Shown here piece after piece: positions 17,367-27,004 of a stretch of DNA of 43,960 nucleotides. The notes below the pieces were generated by a model. It worked only from the letters and a program-made list of their open reading frames with translations, did no database searches and was not told where the DNA came from. The translations under genes and the position numbers were made by a program. Location of the stretch: the NCBI GenBank assembly GCA_027486695.1, contig JAIXOS010000343.1:1-43960 (forward strand). Reading direction: 5' to 3'. Positions within the stretch are counted from its first letter, which is position 1; the number at the start of each line of letters is the position of its first letter. Source of the stretch: Chitinophagaceae bacterium. Lineage in GTDB: Bacteria; Bacteroidota; Bacteroidia; Chitinophagales; Chitinophagaceae.

Positions 17367-20300
17367 ATGCACACATCCAAAAAAATACCCGACGCACTTA
17401 CCACTACCTGCTGTTATTGTGGCGTAGGCTGTGGTATGGTGGTAACAAAAGATAAAAAAGGAAACCTTACGGTAAGTGGCGATGCCGATCATCCCGTAAA
17501 TAAGGGAATGCTATGCAGCAAAGGAATGAACCTGCACTATACGGCTAACGACAAATCCGATCGGTTGCTGTATCCACAAATGCGCTACAACAAACATTTA
17601 CCACTTGAGCGGGTTTCGTGGGAAGACGCTTTGCACCGTACAGCGGCAGTATTCAAAACATTTATCCAAAAATATGGCCCTAACTCGGTTGCTTTTTACG
17701 TTTCAGGACAATGCTTAACGGAAGAATACTATGTAATTAACAAATTAATTAAAGGATTTATTGGCAGCAACAACATAGATACCAATAGCCGCTTGTGTAT
17801 GAGTAGTGCGGTAGTGGGCTACAAAATGAGCTTGGGCGAAGATAGCGTACCCGTTTGCTACGACGATATAGAACTAGCGGATTGCTTTTTTGTTACCGGA
17901 GCTAACCCGGCTTGGTGTCATCCTATTTTGTGGCGCCGGGTAGAAGCACACAAAGCGGCCAATCCCAACGTTAAAATCATTGTAGCCGACCCCCGACAAA
18001 CCGATACTTGTAGCATAGCCGATGTGCATTTGCAAATAAATCCCGGTACCGATATCACACTCAATCACGCTATTGGTCGCCTACTCATTGAAAATGGCGA
18101 TATTGATGTAGATTTCATACAACACCATAGTCAAGGCTTTGACGCATATAAACAAATGGTATTTGCTACTACTTTGCAAGAGGCGGCAGCTATTTGCGGT
18201 GTGGATGCCGCCGACATTCAGCTTGCAGCTAGCTATATTGGCAATGCGAAAGGATTTTTAACCATGTGGACAATGGGATTGAATCAAAGTGCAATTGGCG
18301 TAAACAAAAATTTGTCGCTCATCAATCTCAATTTGATTACCGGACATATTGGTAAGCCGGGTTCCGGACCTTTTTCACTAACCGGCCAACCCAATGCTAT
18401 GGGCGGTCGTGAAGTAGGCGGATTAAGTAATTTATTGCCGGCACACCGCAATTTAAACAATGCCCAACACCGGCAAGAAGTAGCCGATTTTTGGGGAGGC
18501 ACGACACTTTCCGACACTCCGGGACTTACCGCTACCGAAATGTTTGAAGCGCTTGAAGCAGGCACTTTAAAAGCCATTTGGATTATTTGCACCAATCCAC
18601 TTGTTAGCTTACCCGATGTACGACAAGCCGAACGGGCTTTGCAAAAAGCCAAATTTGTGGTAGTGCAAGAAGTGAGTAGTAAACCGGAAACCCTTCAATT
18701 TGCCGATGTGATATTGCCTGCTGCTACATGGGCCGAAAAAGAAGGCACCATGACCAATAGCGAAAGACGTATATCGTATCTGCATCAAATAACCCCTCCT
18801 CCGGGCGAAGCATTGCCCGATACCGACATCATTTGTCGGTTTGCACGTGTGATGGGATATAAAGGATTTGATTTTGCCAATGCCGCCGCCGTTTATGCTG
18901 AGCATGTACAACTAACAGCAGGAACCAATATGGATATGTCGGGGTTAAACTACGATATACTCAAACAAAAAAAAACCGTTCAATGGCCTTATCCGGCTAA
19001 CGAAATCCATAATGGCACACCACGCCTATTTACCAATAAAGTATTTTATACACCTAGCACCAAAGCTATTATCCACGCCGTTCCCGACACCATTACAAGC
19101 GAAAAGCCCTCCCCGGAATTTCCGCTAATACTCACCACAGGCCGCATTCGCGACCAATGGCATACCATGAGCCGTACCGGCAAAGTAAATAAGCTAAACC
19201 AACATACACCCACAGCATTTGTAGAAATACACCCGCAAAATGCACGACAATTACAAATTGCAGATAACGATTTGGTGGTGGTACAATCTTCAAGAGGCGA
19301 GGTGCGGGTACGAGCCAAAATAACCACGCAAATAAAAAAAGGGGTGGTTTTTTTACCCATGCATTGGGGCAAAATTTTAAACAACGATTTACATAGAACC
19401 AACAATATTACCCACTCATTATTAGATCCTATTTCAAAAGAACCCGATTTCAAGTTTTGTGCTGTTAGGGTACACAAATACGAAGCCCCCAAACAACGTA
19501 TCGTTATCATTGGAGCAGGAGCAGGGGCTTTTGGTTTTGTAAAAAGCTATCGCGAAACAAATACCACAAACGAAATAACCATATTCAGCAAAGAAAATTT
19601 TCCGTTTTACAACCGAGTAATGCTTCCCGATTACATTAGCGGGGCACAGCAATGGCAACAATTGGTGAAAATGGACGATAGTGAAGAGGATAAATACAAT
19701 ATTGTATTGCACAGGGGTGTAAGCATTGAAAAAATTGATCGCGCGGAAAAATGGGTGATGGATAGTAATGGCAATATTACTTATTACGATGTGTTGATTA
19801 TGGCAACGGGGAGCCGAGCCTTTGTACCACCGGGCGTACCCAACCTTCCAGGTATTTTTACGATGCGTAGTAGAACCGATGCCGACAATTTTATAGCACA
19901 TACTCCGGCGAATGCGCATGTAGTAATTGTGGGGGGAGGTTTATTGGGTTTAGAAATGGCCGCTAGTTTGTGCGAAGTAGGGGTACGTATCACCATCATA
20001 CAACGTATTTCTCGCTTTCTGGATCGACAGTTAGACCCCCTTGGCAGTCAATTGCTACATGAAGAAATGACCGAAAGACAAGGTTGCGATGTGTATTACG
20101 ACGACGAAGTGCAACTGTATTACGGACACGAAAAACTAACCGGCGTACGCTTAAAAAGTGGCCGGCAAATAGACTGCGATGCGCTCATTTTGGCCATCGG
20201 TACACAACCCAATATAGAATTGGCTAAAGCCGCAGGCTTGCAATGTCAACGGGGTGTTTTGGTAAATGAACGTTTGCAAACCAACGACCCCAACATTTAT

Positions 20301-20918
20301 GCAATTGGCGAAATTGCTGAATTCAAAGGTTTTTTATATGGTATTACGGCTGCCGCAGAACAACAAGCAGCTATTGTAGCCCAATATTTACAAGGCGATA
20401 TAGCTGCCTATTATAAAGGCAGTTTATTGATGAACATCATTAAAATTCATGGCTTCGATTTGTGTAGCATTGGCATTCCTGAATGCCCTAACCACACCGA
20501 TTATGAAGAAATTATTTTTATCGATCGGGCAAAAAGTTATTATAAAAAATGCATCATTCATCAAGACAAACTAGTGGGCGCTATTTTAATTGGCGATAAA
20601 ACAGAGTTTCAAGAATTTAAAGAACTGATTGCCAACAAAATAGAATTGAGCGATAAACGCCTACAACTATTGCGCAGTGGCAAAACGGCAACCCCCGTTT
20701 TGGGCAAATTGGTATGTAGTTGTAACAATGTGGGTAGTATCAATTTGCAACAAGCGGTAGAAAATGGTTGTGAAACCCTACAACAGTTGTGTAGCAAAAC
20801 CGGTGCAGGTACCGGATGTGGTAGCTGCCGCCCCGAAGTACAAAAAATACTTGAAAAAACCCTTTTTCAACAGCACAATGCTACAGCTACAGATAAGGTA
20901 GCAGAAGCTATTCTGTAA
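17367..20918 (+). CDS. Fused nitrate reductase: molybdopterin/4Fe-4S domain + NirB-like FAD/NAD(P) domain + BFD-like [2Fe-2S] domain
   Basis: N-term CCYCGVGCG...GMLCSKG (Mo-bisMGD oxidoreductase); middle IVIIGAGAGAFGFVKSYRETN and VVIVGGGLLGLEMAASL (FAD/NAD); C-term CSCNN...TGAGTGCGSCRPEV (BFD). Confidence 0.93.
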   Translation: MHTSKKIPDALTTTCCYCGVGCGMVVTKDKKGNLTVSGDADHPVNKGMLCSKGMNLHYTANDKSDRLLYPQMRYNKHLPLERVSWEDALHRTAAVFKTFIQKYGPNSVAFYVSGQCLTEEYYVINKLIKGFIGSNNIDTNSRLCMSSAVVGYKMSLGEDSVPVCYDDIELADCFFVTGANPAWCHPILWRRVEAHKAANPNVKIIVADPRQTDTCSIADVHLQINPGTDITLNHAIGRLLIENGDIDVDFIQHHSQGFDAYKQMVFATTLQEAAAICGVDAADIQLAASYIGNAKGFLTMWTMGLNQSAIGVNKNLSLINLNLITGHIGKPGSGPFSLTGQPNAMGGREVGGLSNLLPAHRNLNNAQHRQEVADFWGGTTLSDTPGLTATEMFEALEAGTLKAIWIICTNPLVSLPDVRQAERALQKAKFVVVQEVSSKPETLQFADVILPAATWAEKEGTMTNSERRISYLHQITPPPGEALPDTDIICRFARVMGYKGFDFANAAAVYAEHVQLTAGTNMDMSGLNYDILKQKKTVQWPYPANEIHNGTPRLFTNKVFYTPSTKAIIHAVPDTITSEKPSPEFPLILTTGRIRDQWHTMSRTGKVNKLNQHTPTAFVEIHPQNARQLQIADNDLVVVQSSRGEVRVRAKITTQIKKGVVFLPMHWGKILNNDLHRTNNITHSLLDPISKEPDFKFCAVRVHKYEAPKQRIVIIGAGAGAFGFVKSYRETNTTNEITIFSKENFPFYNRVMLPDYISGAQQWQQLVKMDDSEEDKYNIVLHRGVSIEKIDRAEKWVMDSNGNITYYDVLIMATGSRAFVPPGVPNLPGIFTMRSRTDADNFIAHTPANAHVVIVGGGLLGLEMAASLCEVGVRITIIQRISRFLDRQLDPLGSQLLHEEMTERQGCDVYYDDEVQLYYGHEKLTGVRLKSGRQIDCDALILAIGTQPNIELAKAAGLQCQRGVLVNERLQTNDPNIYAIGEIAEFKGFLYGITAAAEQQAAIVAQYLQGDIAAYYKGSLLMNIIKIHGFDLCSIGIPECPNHTDYEEIIFIDRAKSYYKKCIIHQDKLVGAILIGDKTEFQEFKELIANKIELSDKRLQLLRSGKTATPVLGKLVCSCNNVGSINLQQAVENGCETLQQLCSKTGAGTGCGSCRPEVQKILEKTLFQQHNATATDKVAEAIL

Positions 20919-20934
20919 ACCCACACCACTAGCA

Positions 20935-22440
20935 ATGATTAATAAAAAAATATATACCATTGTTGTTAATTTGCCGGGGGGTATTGTGGCTACAGGTTAC
21001 TTGCTTACCGCCCTACAAGCACTAGCAAAAGCAGGTATTCAGGAAGTACAATTAGGTACAAGACAACAGCTTTTTGTAAAAGTAAATGCACAACAACTTA
21101 CCCTGCTCGAAACCGAATTGCGTAGTCACTACATTGCTTTTGAATTAATAGAAAAAAGCAGTCCCAATATAGTAAGCAGTTATGTAAACGAAGGGGTATT
21201 TGAAAACAGCAATTGGTTAAGCGAAGGTGTGTACAAAGATGTATTGAATTTATTTGATTTTACCCCTCAATTAAAAATCAATTTGGTAGATAATACCCAA
21301 ACATTTGTTCCCTATTTTACTGGAAACCTTAATTTCATAGCTTCTAAAATAAACAATTATTGGTATTTGTATTTGCGATACCCACAAACTAACCAATTGT
21401 ATTTATGGCCGGTACTTATTTACACCACCGATATTCCTTTGCTAAGCAAACAGATAGAGCCTACGCTGCAAAAATTGGGTATAACAACCAAAATTCTTCC
21501 CGCCGATTGGGGCACCTTAGTGTATAAACAAGTAAACTTAGTAGCAAGTTTTATTACCCATCCTATAACAGAAGCTTTACATGTACCCACGTTTATGATG
21601 CCGTACTATGAAGGTTTTAACCGATATGGCAACAAATCGTGGTTGGGCATATACAGGCGCGATGAAGTGTTTTCGGTAGCATTCTTATTAGATGTGTGTA
21701 GTGTATGTATACAAACCAAAATTGGACAGGTATACACCACCCCTTGGAAATCGATAGTGGTAAAGGGAATTGAAAATGCAGACCGTAAATTGTGGGATTA
21801 TGTATTGAGCAAACACAGAATTAACGTTCGGCATGCGGCTAATGAACTCAATTGGCAAATTGAAGACATGTGTTCTGATGGCCTTAATCTAAAACGCTTT
21901 TTAATCAGGCAGTTTGATAAAGAGGATGTTCGCACTTTTGGTTTGTGCTTTGCTGTAAAAACCATGCCCAATAGCAGTATTTGGGGATCGGTAATTATTG
22001 AAAAAAAGAATACCGACCACCCAGCACAACGCAAATCGGTAGATAAATACGATATTTGGTACACACAAGATTTTAATCCCAATTCAAAAGAATATGTATT
22101 GTTTAGAAGCGATGTGGCGAAAGAAAATATTGCTACCTATTTGATATCGCTATGTAAATATTTTTACGAATTAAAAAATGACGAGGAAGGTATTTTGCAC
22201 CGCATTTACCGGGAAGATACCCCCACAGCCGCCAACACATCAAAAGAACCGCCAACTCACTTTGTGCACCAATGCGAACACTGCTTTACCATTTATGATT
22301 GCGATTTGGGCGATATAGATAACGGCATACCACCCGGAACTGATTTCAGCCAATTACCTGAGCACTACGCGTGTAATACATGCGAAGCTCCCAAACAAGA
22401 TTTTGTTATGGTTATTAAAAAAACAGCCGTTGTACTGTAA
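20935..22440 (+). CDS. Nitrite/sulfite-reductase half-domain-like protein with C-terminal rubredoxin domain
   Basis: LPGGIVATGYLLTALQALAKAGIQEVQLGTRQQLFVKV and GQVYTTPWKSIVVKGI resemble NIR_SIR ferredoxin-like half-domains; C-term CEHC...DLGDIDNGIPPGTDFSQLPEHYACNTCEAPKQDF is rubredoxin. Confidence 0.8.
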   Translation: MINKKIYTIVVNLPGGIVATGYLLTALQALAKAGIQEVQLGTRQQLFVKVNAQQLTLLETELRSHYIAFELIEKSSPNIVSSYVNEGVFENSNWLSEGVYKDVLNLFDFTPQLKINLVDNTQTFVPYFTGNLNFIASKINNYWYLYLRYPQTNQLYLWPVLIYTTDIPLLSKQIEPTLQKLGITTKILPADWGTLVYKQVNLVASFITHPITEALHVPTFMMPYYEGFNRYGNKSWLGIYRRDEVFSVAFLLDVCSVCIQTKIGQVYTTPWKSIVVKGIENADRKLWDYVLSKHRINVRHAANELNWQIEDMCSDGLNLKRFLIRQFDKEDVRTFGLCFAVKTMPNSSIWGSVIIEKKNTDHPAQRKSVDKYDIWYTQDFNPNSKEYVLFRSDVAKENIATYLISLCKYFYELKNDEEGILHRIYREDTPTAANTSKEPPTHFVHQCEHCFTIYDCDLGDIDNGIPPGTDFSQLPEHYACNTCEAPKQDFVMVIKKTAVVL

Positions 22441-22787
22441 AATCAATCATCCCACGGTTCGGCGAGTTATACAAAATGGAAATGGTTTGATGTAACAAAA
22501 TTATTTATATATGTACTTGGCAAAAACCGAAAGAGGATTTATTGATGTGCTACTGCGTACCATGCAATAGAAAATAGCAGAAAACAATTGATAGTTTATG
22601 GAAGTTGTTAGATTTACAAAATGCGGCATTTTTTGTATTTGCTGTTTTGCTTTGGTCATCTGCTGTTATTTTTGAAGGATGATAGATAATAACCTGATAA
22701 CAACCGTAAATTTTACCATCAACCAATCACCACATAGATTTTGATAGAGGTAAGCATTTTATATACCCAACCCCTCTTTTCCGCTTC

Positions 22788-23744
22788 ATGAAACCACTCA
22801 ACGATATTTATGGCAGACAGTTTAAAACACTGCGGGTGAGCCTACTCAATAGGTGTAACCTCAGTTGTGTGTACTGCACAATGGGTGAAGATGTAGCAAA
22901 GCCCGAAAAAGAGGAGCCAACAGCTTTAACAGCATCGGAATTATTAACTATCATCACCAATTTACATACGCTACTATCTTTTTCTACCATTCGGCTTACC
23001 GGTGGTGAGCCATTATTGTATCACGACTTAATTCCAATTATTGAAGGCTTAAACAAGAACGGTCTTCATAATATTAAATTGACCACCAATGGGTTTTTAT
23101 TAGAACGAATGGCTGTAGACTTAGTAGCTGCGGGTTTAAAAAGCATCAATGTATCGCTCGATGCAATAGATGAAAACATGTTTGCGCTGATGAGTAAACG
23201 AGGCAATATTCAGCGCATATTAAATGGTATAGATGCGGCTATCGATGCAGGATTGCACGTAAAACTGAATGCTGTAATCATGAAGGGTATCAATGAAAGC
23301 CAAGTACTACCGCTGTTGCAATTTGCCTTTGACCGCAATATTAGTATCCGGTTTTTGGAAGTGATGTCGATGGGGCATTTACACCAACAACCCAAAAAAT
23401 ATTTGGTAACTCAACAAGAGCTTTTACACATCATTGCGCAGCAATACCAATTTGAACCTTGCCATCGGCAGCATGCAGCAACTGCCAACTATTGGCAAAC
23501 CACTACGGGGCATCAATTTGGTATTATCGCAAACGAAAGCGCCCCTTTTTGTGGCGATTGCGATAGATTGCGGCTTGATAGCAAAGGCCAAATTTATGGT
23601 TGTTTAAGCAGTAACCACCCTATACCAATAGCAAACGTGCAACAACCCGAACAATTGCAAGCGTGCTTACAAGAAGCCATGCAGCAAAAACAAACCTTAC
23701 AGTTTACCGGCAGTAATTTAAGCATGTTAGATATTGGCGGATAA
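22788..23744 (+). CDS. moaA: GTP 3',8-cyclase (molybdenum cofactor biosynthesis)
   Basis: Radical SAM CNLSCVYC, C-terminal CGDCDRLRLDSKGQIYGC, terminal GG. Confidence 0.96.
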   Translation: MKPLNDIYGRQFKTLRVSLLNRCNLSCVYCTMGEDVAKPEKEEPTALTASELLTIITNLHTLLSFSTIRLTGGEPLLYHDLIPIIEGLNKNGLHNIKLTTNGFLLERMAVDLVAAGLKSINVSLDAIDENMFALMSKRGNIQRILNGIDAAIDAGLHVKLNAVIMKGINESQVLPLLQFAFDRNISIRFLEVMSMGHLHQQPKKYLVTQQELLHIIAQQYQFEPCHRQHAATANYWQTTTGHQFGIIANESAPFCGDCDRLRLDSKGQIYGCLSSNHPIPIANVQQPEQLQACLQEAMQQKQTLQFTGSNLSMLDIGG

Positions 23745-23763
23745 ACCAACCAATTTGTACCTT

Positions 23764-24000
23764 ATGATGACCATAGAAACTTTTGCTATATTAAAAGACT
23801 ATTTTGAACCCAAGTTTCAAATCAACGAAACGCCGAACAATATTCATCAGTTGCAGGAATTGCTTTTAAAGCTAAATCCACAAGCTGCAACATTACTAAG
23901 TATGAGCCGTTTTGCCGTGAACGACACATTTATAGATCAACATTATCAATTACAAGCCAATGACGTTATTAGCATCATCCCCCCAAGCAGTGGAGGATAA
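23764..24000 (+). CDS. moaD: Molybdopterin synthase small subunit
   Basis: Short ubiquitin-like protein ending NDVISIIPPSSGG; between moaA and moaE. Confidence 0.9.
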   Translation: MMTIETFAILKDYFEPKFQINETPNNIHQLQELLLKLNPQAATLLSMSRFAVNDTFIDQHYQLQANDVISIIPPSSGG

Positions 24001-24466
24001 ACTGCCCCATATTTCGGCCAATACCTTAAACGTGCCCGAACTACTTGGTCAAGCGCATCACCCACAAGCGGGTGCTATAGTGCTGTTTAGTGGCGAAGTG
24101 CGCGATTCAAGTCATCAAAAACAAGTAGCTTATTTGGAATATGAAGCCCAAGCAAGCATGGCGAATAAGATGATTGCCCAAATTTTGGACGAAGCAATCA
24201 CCAAATGGTCACTTTCGTTTGCCGTTGCACAACATCGAATTGGTAAGGTTGCTGTTTGCGAAAGTGCCGTGGTGGTAATTACAGCTTCGCCACACAGAAA
24301 GGAAGCCTACGCCGCCAATAGGTTTATTATTGACAAAATAAAACACGAAGTGCCTATTTGGAAATGCGAATATTTTACCGACGGCACCAAAGAATGGGGA
24401 GGGAATTGCAATTGCCATACCATTACAGGCAACAATAGAGAACATGTATATGAATTTAACGACTAA
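23960..24466 (+). CDS. moaE: Molybdopterin synthase catalytic subunit
   Basis: GAIVLFSGEVRD, YEAQASMANKMI, HRKEAYAANRFIIDKIKHEVPIWKCEYFTDG. Confidence 0.93.
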   Translation: MTLLASSPQAVEDKLPHISANTLNVPELLGQAHHPQAGAIVLFSGEVRDSSHQKQVAYLEYEAQASMANKMIAQILDEAITKWSLSFAVAQHRIGKVAVCESAVVVITASPHRKEAYAANRFIIDKIKHEVPIWKCEYFTDGTKEWGGNCNCHTITGNNREHVYEFND

Positions 24467-24510
24467 GTCAATTGAATATCTGTTGCTTATAACTGGTTAA
24501 TATTACATAC

Positions 24511-25125
24511 ATGACGCATACTTTACCAATCATTGCCGTAGTATTGTGTGGTGGAAAAAGCACAAGAATGGGTACCGACAAGGGGCTTTTACCCATACAG
24601 TCACATGCCACTTGGGCACAGTTTGTTGGTGAAAAAGCCGCTTTAGCAAACGTAGAAGTGGTTTACTCAATTAGTCAATCACAAATAAGTACTTATAGCA
24701 AACATATTGCTCAACAAATGCTTATTACCGACGATGATAACCTATTGGTGAAAGGGCCATTAAAAGGTTTGTTATCGGTACACCAAGCATATCCTGCGCA
24801 TCATTTACTGTTGTTATCGTGCGATATGCTACATATTGACGTCGCTGTTTTGCAGCAATTGGTACAGCACTGCGTAGAAAATCCAACAGCGCATTTTTGG
24901 GCGTTTACAACCGGCTCGTTTGCGCAACCTTTTTGTGCTATTTATTCTGCCTTTGGTTTACAGCAGCAACTACAACAACAATCATCCATAACCAACTTTA
25001 GTTTGCAAAGTTTGCTCAAACAGGGAACAACCGCTTTTATAGCCACTACTAACGAACAGGTATTTTTTAGTTACAATACCCTAGACTCAAATACATTGTT
25101 GCAAACACAACCCACAACCCGATAA
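24511..25125 (+). CDS. mobA: Molybdenum cofactor guanylyltransferase
   Basis: VVLCGGKSTRMGTDKGLL and LLLSCDML. Confidence 0.92.
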   Translation: MTHTLPIIAVVLCGGKSTRMGTDKGLLPIQSHATWAQFVGEKAALANVEVVYSISQSQISTYSKHIAQQMLITDDDNLLVKGPLKGLLSVHQAYPAHHLLLLSCDMLHIDVAVLQQLVQHCVENPTAHFWAFTTGSFAQPFCAIYSAFGLQQQLQQQSSITNFSLQSLLKQGTTAFIATTNEQVFFSYNTLDSNTLLQTQPTTR

Positions 25126-25295
25126 TTCCTCTGTAACAGCCATAAAAATGGGCTTGACCACATTAAATGCCATGCAGAAAACACGAACAATTGGAACAAC
25201 TTTTATATTTGCCGTTTGTTGTGTTTCTTAGTATTGCATATTCCTACTGTGCAAACCGCTGTTTTTCTGTCTGATTTTTGATTAAAATTTTGATT

Positions 25296-25532
25296 ATGAG
25301 TAAAGTAATATTTTTTTTTGGCATACTATTTATACTCATTTATGTACCGGTTAACGGTTTTTCGCAGTGCAGTATTTGTACCAAAACCGCGCAGCAATTA
25401 GGGCAGGGCCCTGCTTCGGCACTCAATTCGGCAATCGTTTATTTAATGATGGCACCCCTACTGATTATGGCTTACATTGGCTTTCGTTGGTGGCGCAGGG
25501 AAAAAAAAATCATGGCTAACGAGCAGCCATGA
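25296..25532 (+). CDS. Small membrane protein with CxxC motif
   Basis: Signal/TM, FSQCSICTKTAQQLGQGPASALNSAIVYLMMAPLLIMAYIGFRWW; ATG downstream of the TTG start in the ORF track. Confidence 0.75.
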   Translation: MSKVIFFFGILFILIYVPVNGFSQCSICTKTAQQLGQGPASALNSAIVYLMMAPLLIMAYIGFRWWRREKKIMANEQP

Positions 25533-25534
25533 TT
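25501..25534 (-). terminator. Rho-independent terminator of the TolC operon, inside the 3' end of the converging small ORF
   Basis: AATCATGGCT/AGCCATGATT 10-bp perfect stem; minus strand followed by a run of 9 further T's. Confidence 0.85.
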
Positions 25535-25568
25535 GGAAAAAAGAGTTGATTAACAAGGTGAAGATTTG

Positions 25569-26996
25569 CTATTGTAGCAAACCGGCTGCCCAATCAATTG
25601 CAAAGCGGGCTTTTTGGTATTTGGTTCGCAATTCTATTTGTTTTTGTAACGATTCTATTACTTTCATTTCGCGACTATTGATTAAAAACAAACTGCTTTC
25701 GCCTTGGGCAAATCTTAATTCTTCGTTGCGCAGTAGCGTAGAGTAGTTGTTAAACATACTTTGTGTTATTTTCAATTGTTGTTGCAAATAGTTGTTTTCA
25801 TTGAGGTAATAGCGCATTTTGTTTTCAATTTGCCATTGTTTGTTGTCAATTTCTAAAGCCGTTTCTTTAATTTTTAATTTGGCTTTTTGGTAATCGCCCC
25901 GTCCTTCGCGCAGTAATAAAGGCACTTTAATATCCAATCCCCATTTATAGTTGTTTTCAATAAAAGGAATATCTACAGCCTTCAGTGTATTATACCCCTT
26001 GTTTAAAATATTGGCTTTCAGGGTTACATAGGGCAATAAGCTTTGAAATTTGAGTCGCTTTTCTACTTCCAAAGCATCAAGTTTGTATTGGTAACTTTTG
26101 ATAATTGGATTTTGCAAAGCGGCTTGCGCTATTTGTGCATCGGTATTGCTTATTTTTTCGGTAAAAGCAAATTGTATGGTATCGGGTATAGCAGTTTGTG
26201 GCAGTAAATAGGCACTGTCGTTTTGTTGCCACAAATGATTGGAAAGTTCCAACGAAGCATTGTTGAGCTTTAGTAAGGCTTCCGCTTGTTGCAATTGAAA
26301 ATTTTGTAGCTGCGTGTAGGCTTCTACGGTGTCTACTACTGAACGATCCCCGTTTTTAAAAGAAACACGAATTAACCGAAGTCTATTTTGGGCTGTTTGT
26401 ACAAATTTTGAATATACGGTGTACAGTTGGTATGCGCCCGCCCATTGCCAGTAATCGGCATAGGCATCAAAAAATAAATTATTGAGTACATTCAGTTTTT
26501 CTTGTTCCGATTGCTTGTTGAATATTTTGGCTTGTTGCAATGCTGCACGTCGTTTATCGATTGTTACGCCTTTCAACAGAGCCATTTCGAGCCCGAGGTA
26601 ACTAGTTTGCCCTTTGGATGCTTCCGATGTTACAAATTGGCCGCCATTGTTTTCCAAACCTGTTTTTACATCCACTCCAATTGGAGTTGGGAGTTTTAGT
26701 TGCGGATTGGTATAAAAATAATAGTTTTTTCCATCAAAGGTTTTTCTGCTTGCATCCATTTCGAACACCGGATCAAAAGCTCCTTTAGCACTCAGCAATT
26801 CGGCTTTTGCTTTTTCTACTAAAATAGAAGCTTGTTTGGCTACCGGGTGATTTTTTTTTACAATATCTATCAGCTGTTGCGGCGTAAACAGTTGTGTGGA
26901 AGTAGGCTTTTGTGCGTATGCTAGTTGCAATCCGCCCCAAAAAATTGCCAAACTTGTACACAAAGTACGCAGGTTAAAAAAAGTATAATCATTCAT
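25569..26996 (-). CDS. TolC-family outer membrane efflux protein
   Basis: Signal peptide, coiled-coil-rich TolC-like repeats; third gene of ABC-HlyD-TolC operon. Confidence 0.88.
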   Translation of the reverse strand: MNDYTFFNLRTLCTSLAIFWGGLQLAYAQKPTSTQLFTPQQLIDIVKKNHPVAKQASILVEKAKAELLSAKGAFDPVFEMDASRKTFDGKNYYFYTNPQLKLPTPIGVDVKTGLENNGGQFVTSEASKGQTSYLGLEMALLKGVTIDKRRAALQQAKIFNKQSEQEKLNVLNNLFFDAYADYWQWAGAYQLYTVYSKFVQTAQNRLRLIRVSFKNGDRSVVDTVEAYTQLQNFQLQQAEALLKLNNASLELSNHLWQQNDSAYLLPQTAIPDTIQFAFTEKISNTDAQIAQAALQNPIIKSYQYKLDALEVEKRLKFQSLLPYVTLKANILNKGYNTLKAVDIPFIENNYKWGLDIKVPLLLREGRGDYQKAKLKIKETALEIDNKQWQIENKMRYYLNENNYLQQQLKITQSMFNNYSTLLRNEELRFAQGESSLFLINSREMKVIESLQKQIELRTKYQKARFAIDWAAGLLQ

Positions 26997-27004
26997 TGTG
27001 GTAG

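Noticed and set aside
19046-19919. Long antisense ORFs (154 and 161 aa) inside the nitrate reductase fusion
   Set aside because: Mirror frames of a clearly coding gene; no domain signature.
22441-22787. Intergenic region before moaA inspected for a Moco riboswitch
   Set aside because: Only weak AT-rich self-complementarity (around AAAATGCGGCATTTT) was seen; nothing resembling the known multi-stem Moco RNA could be supported.
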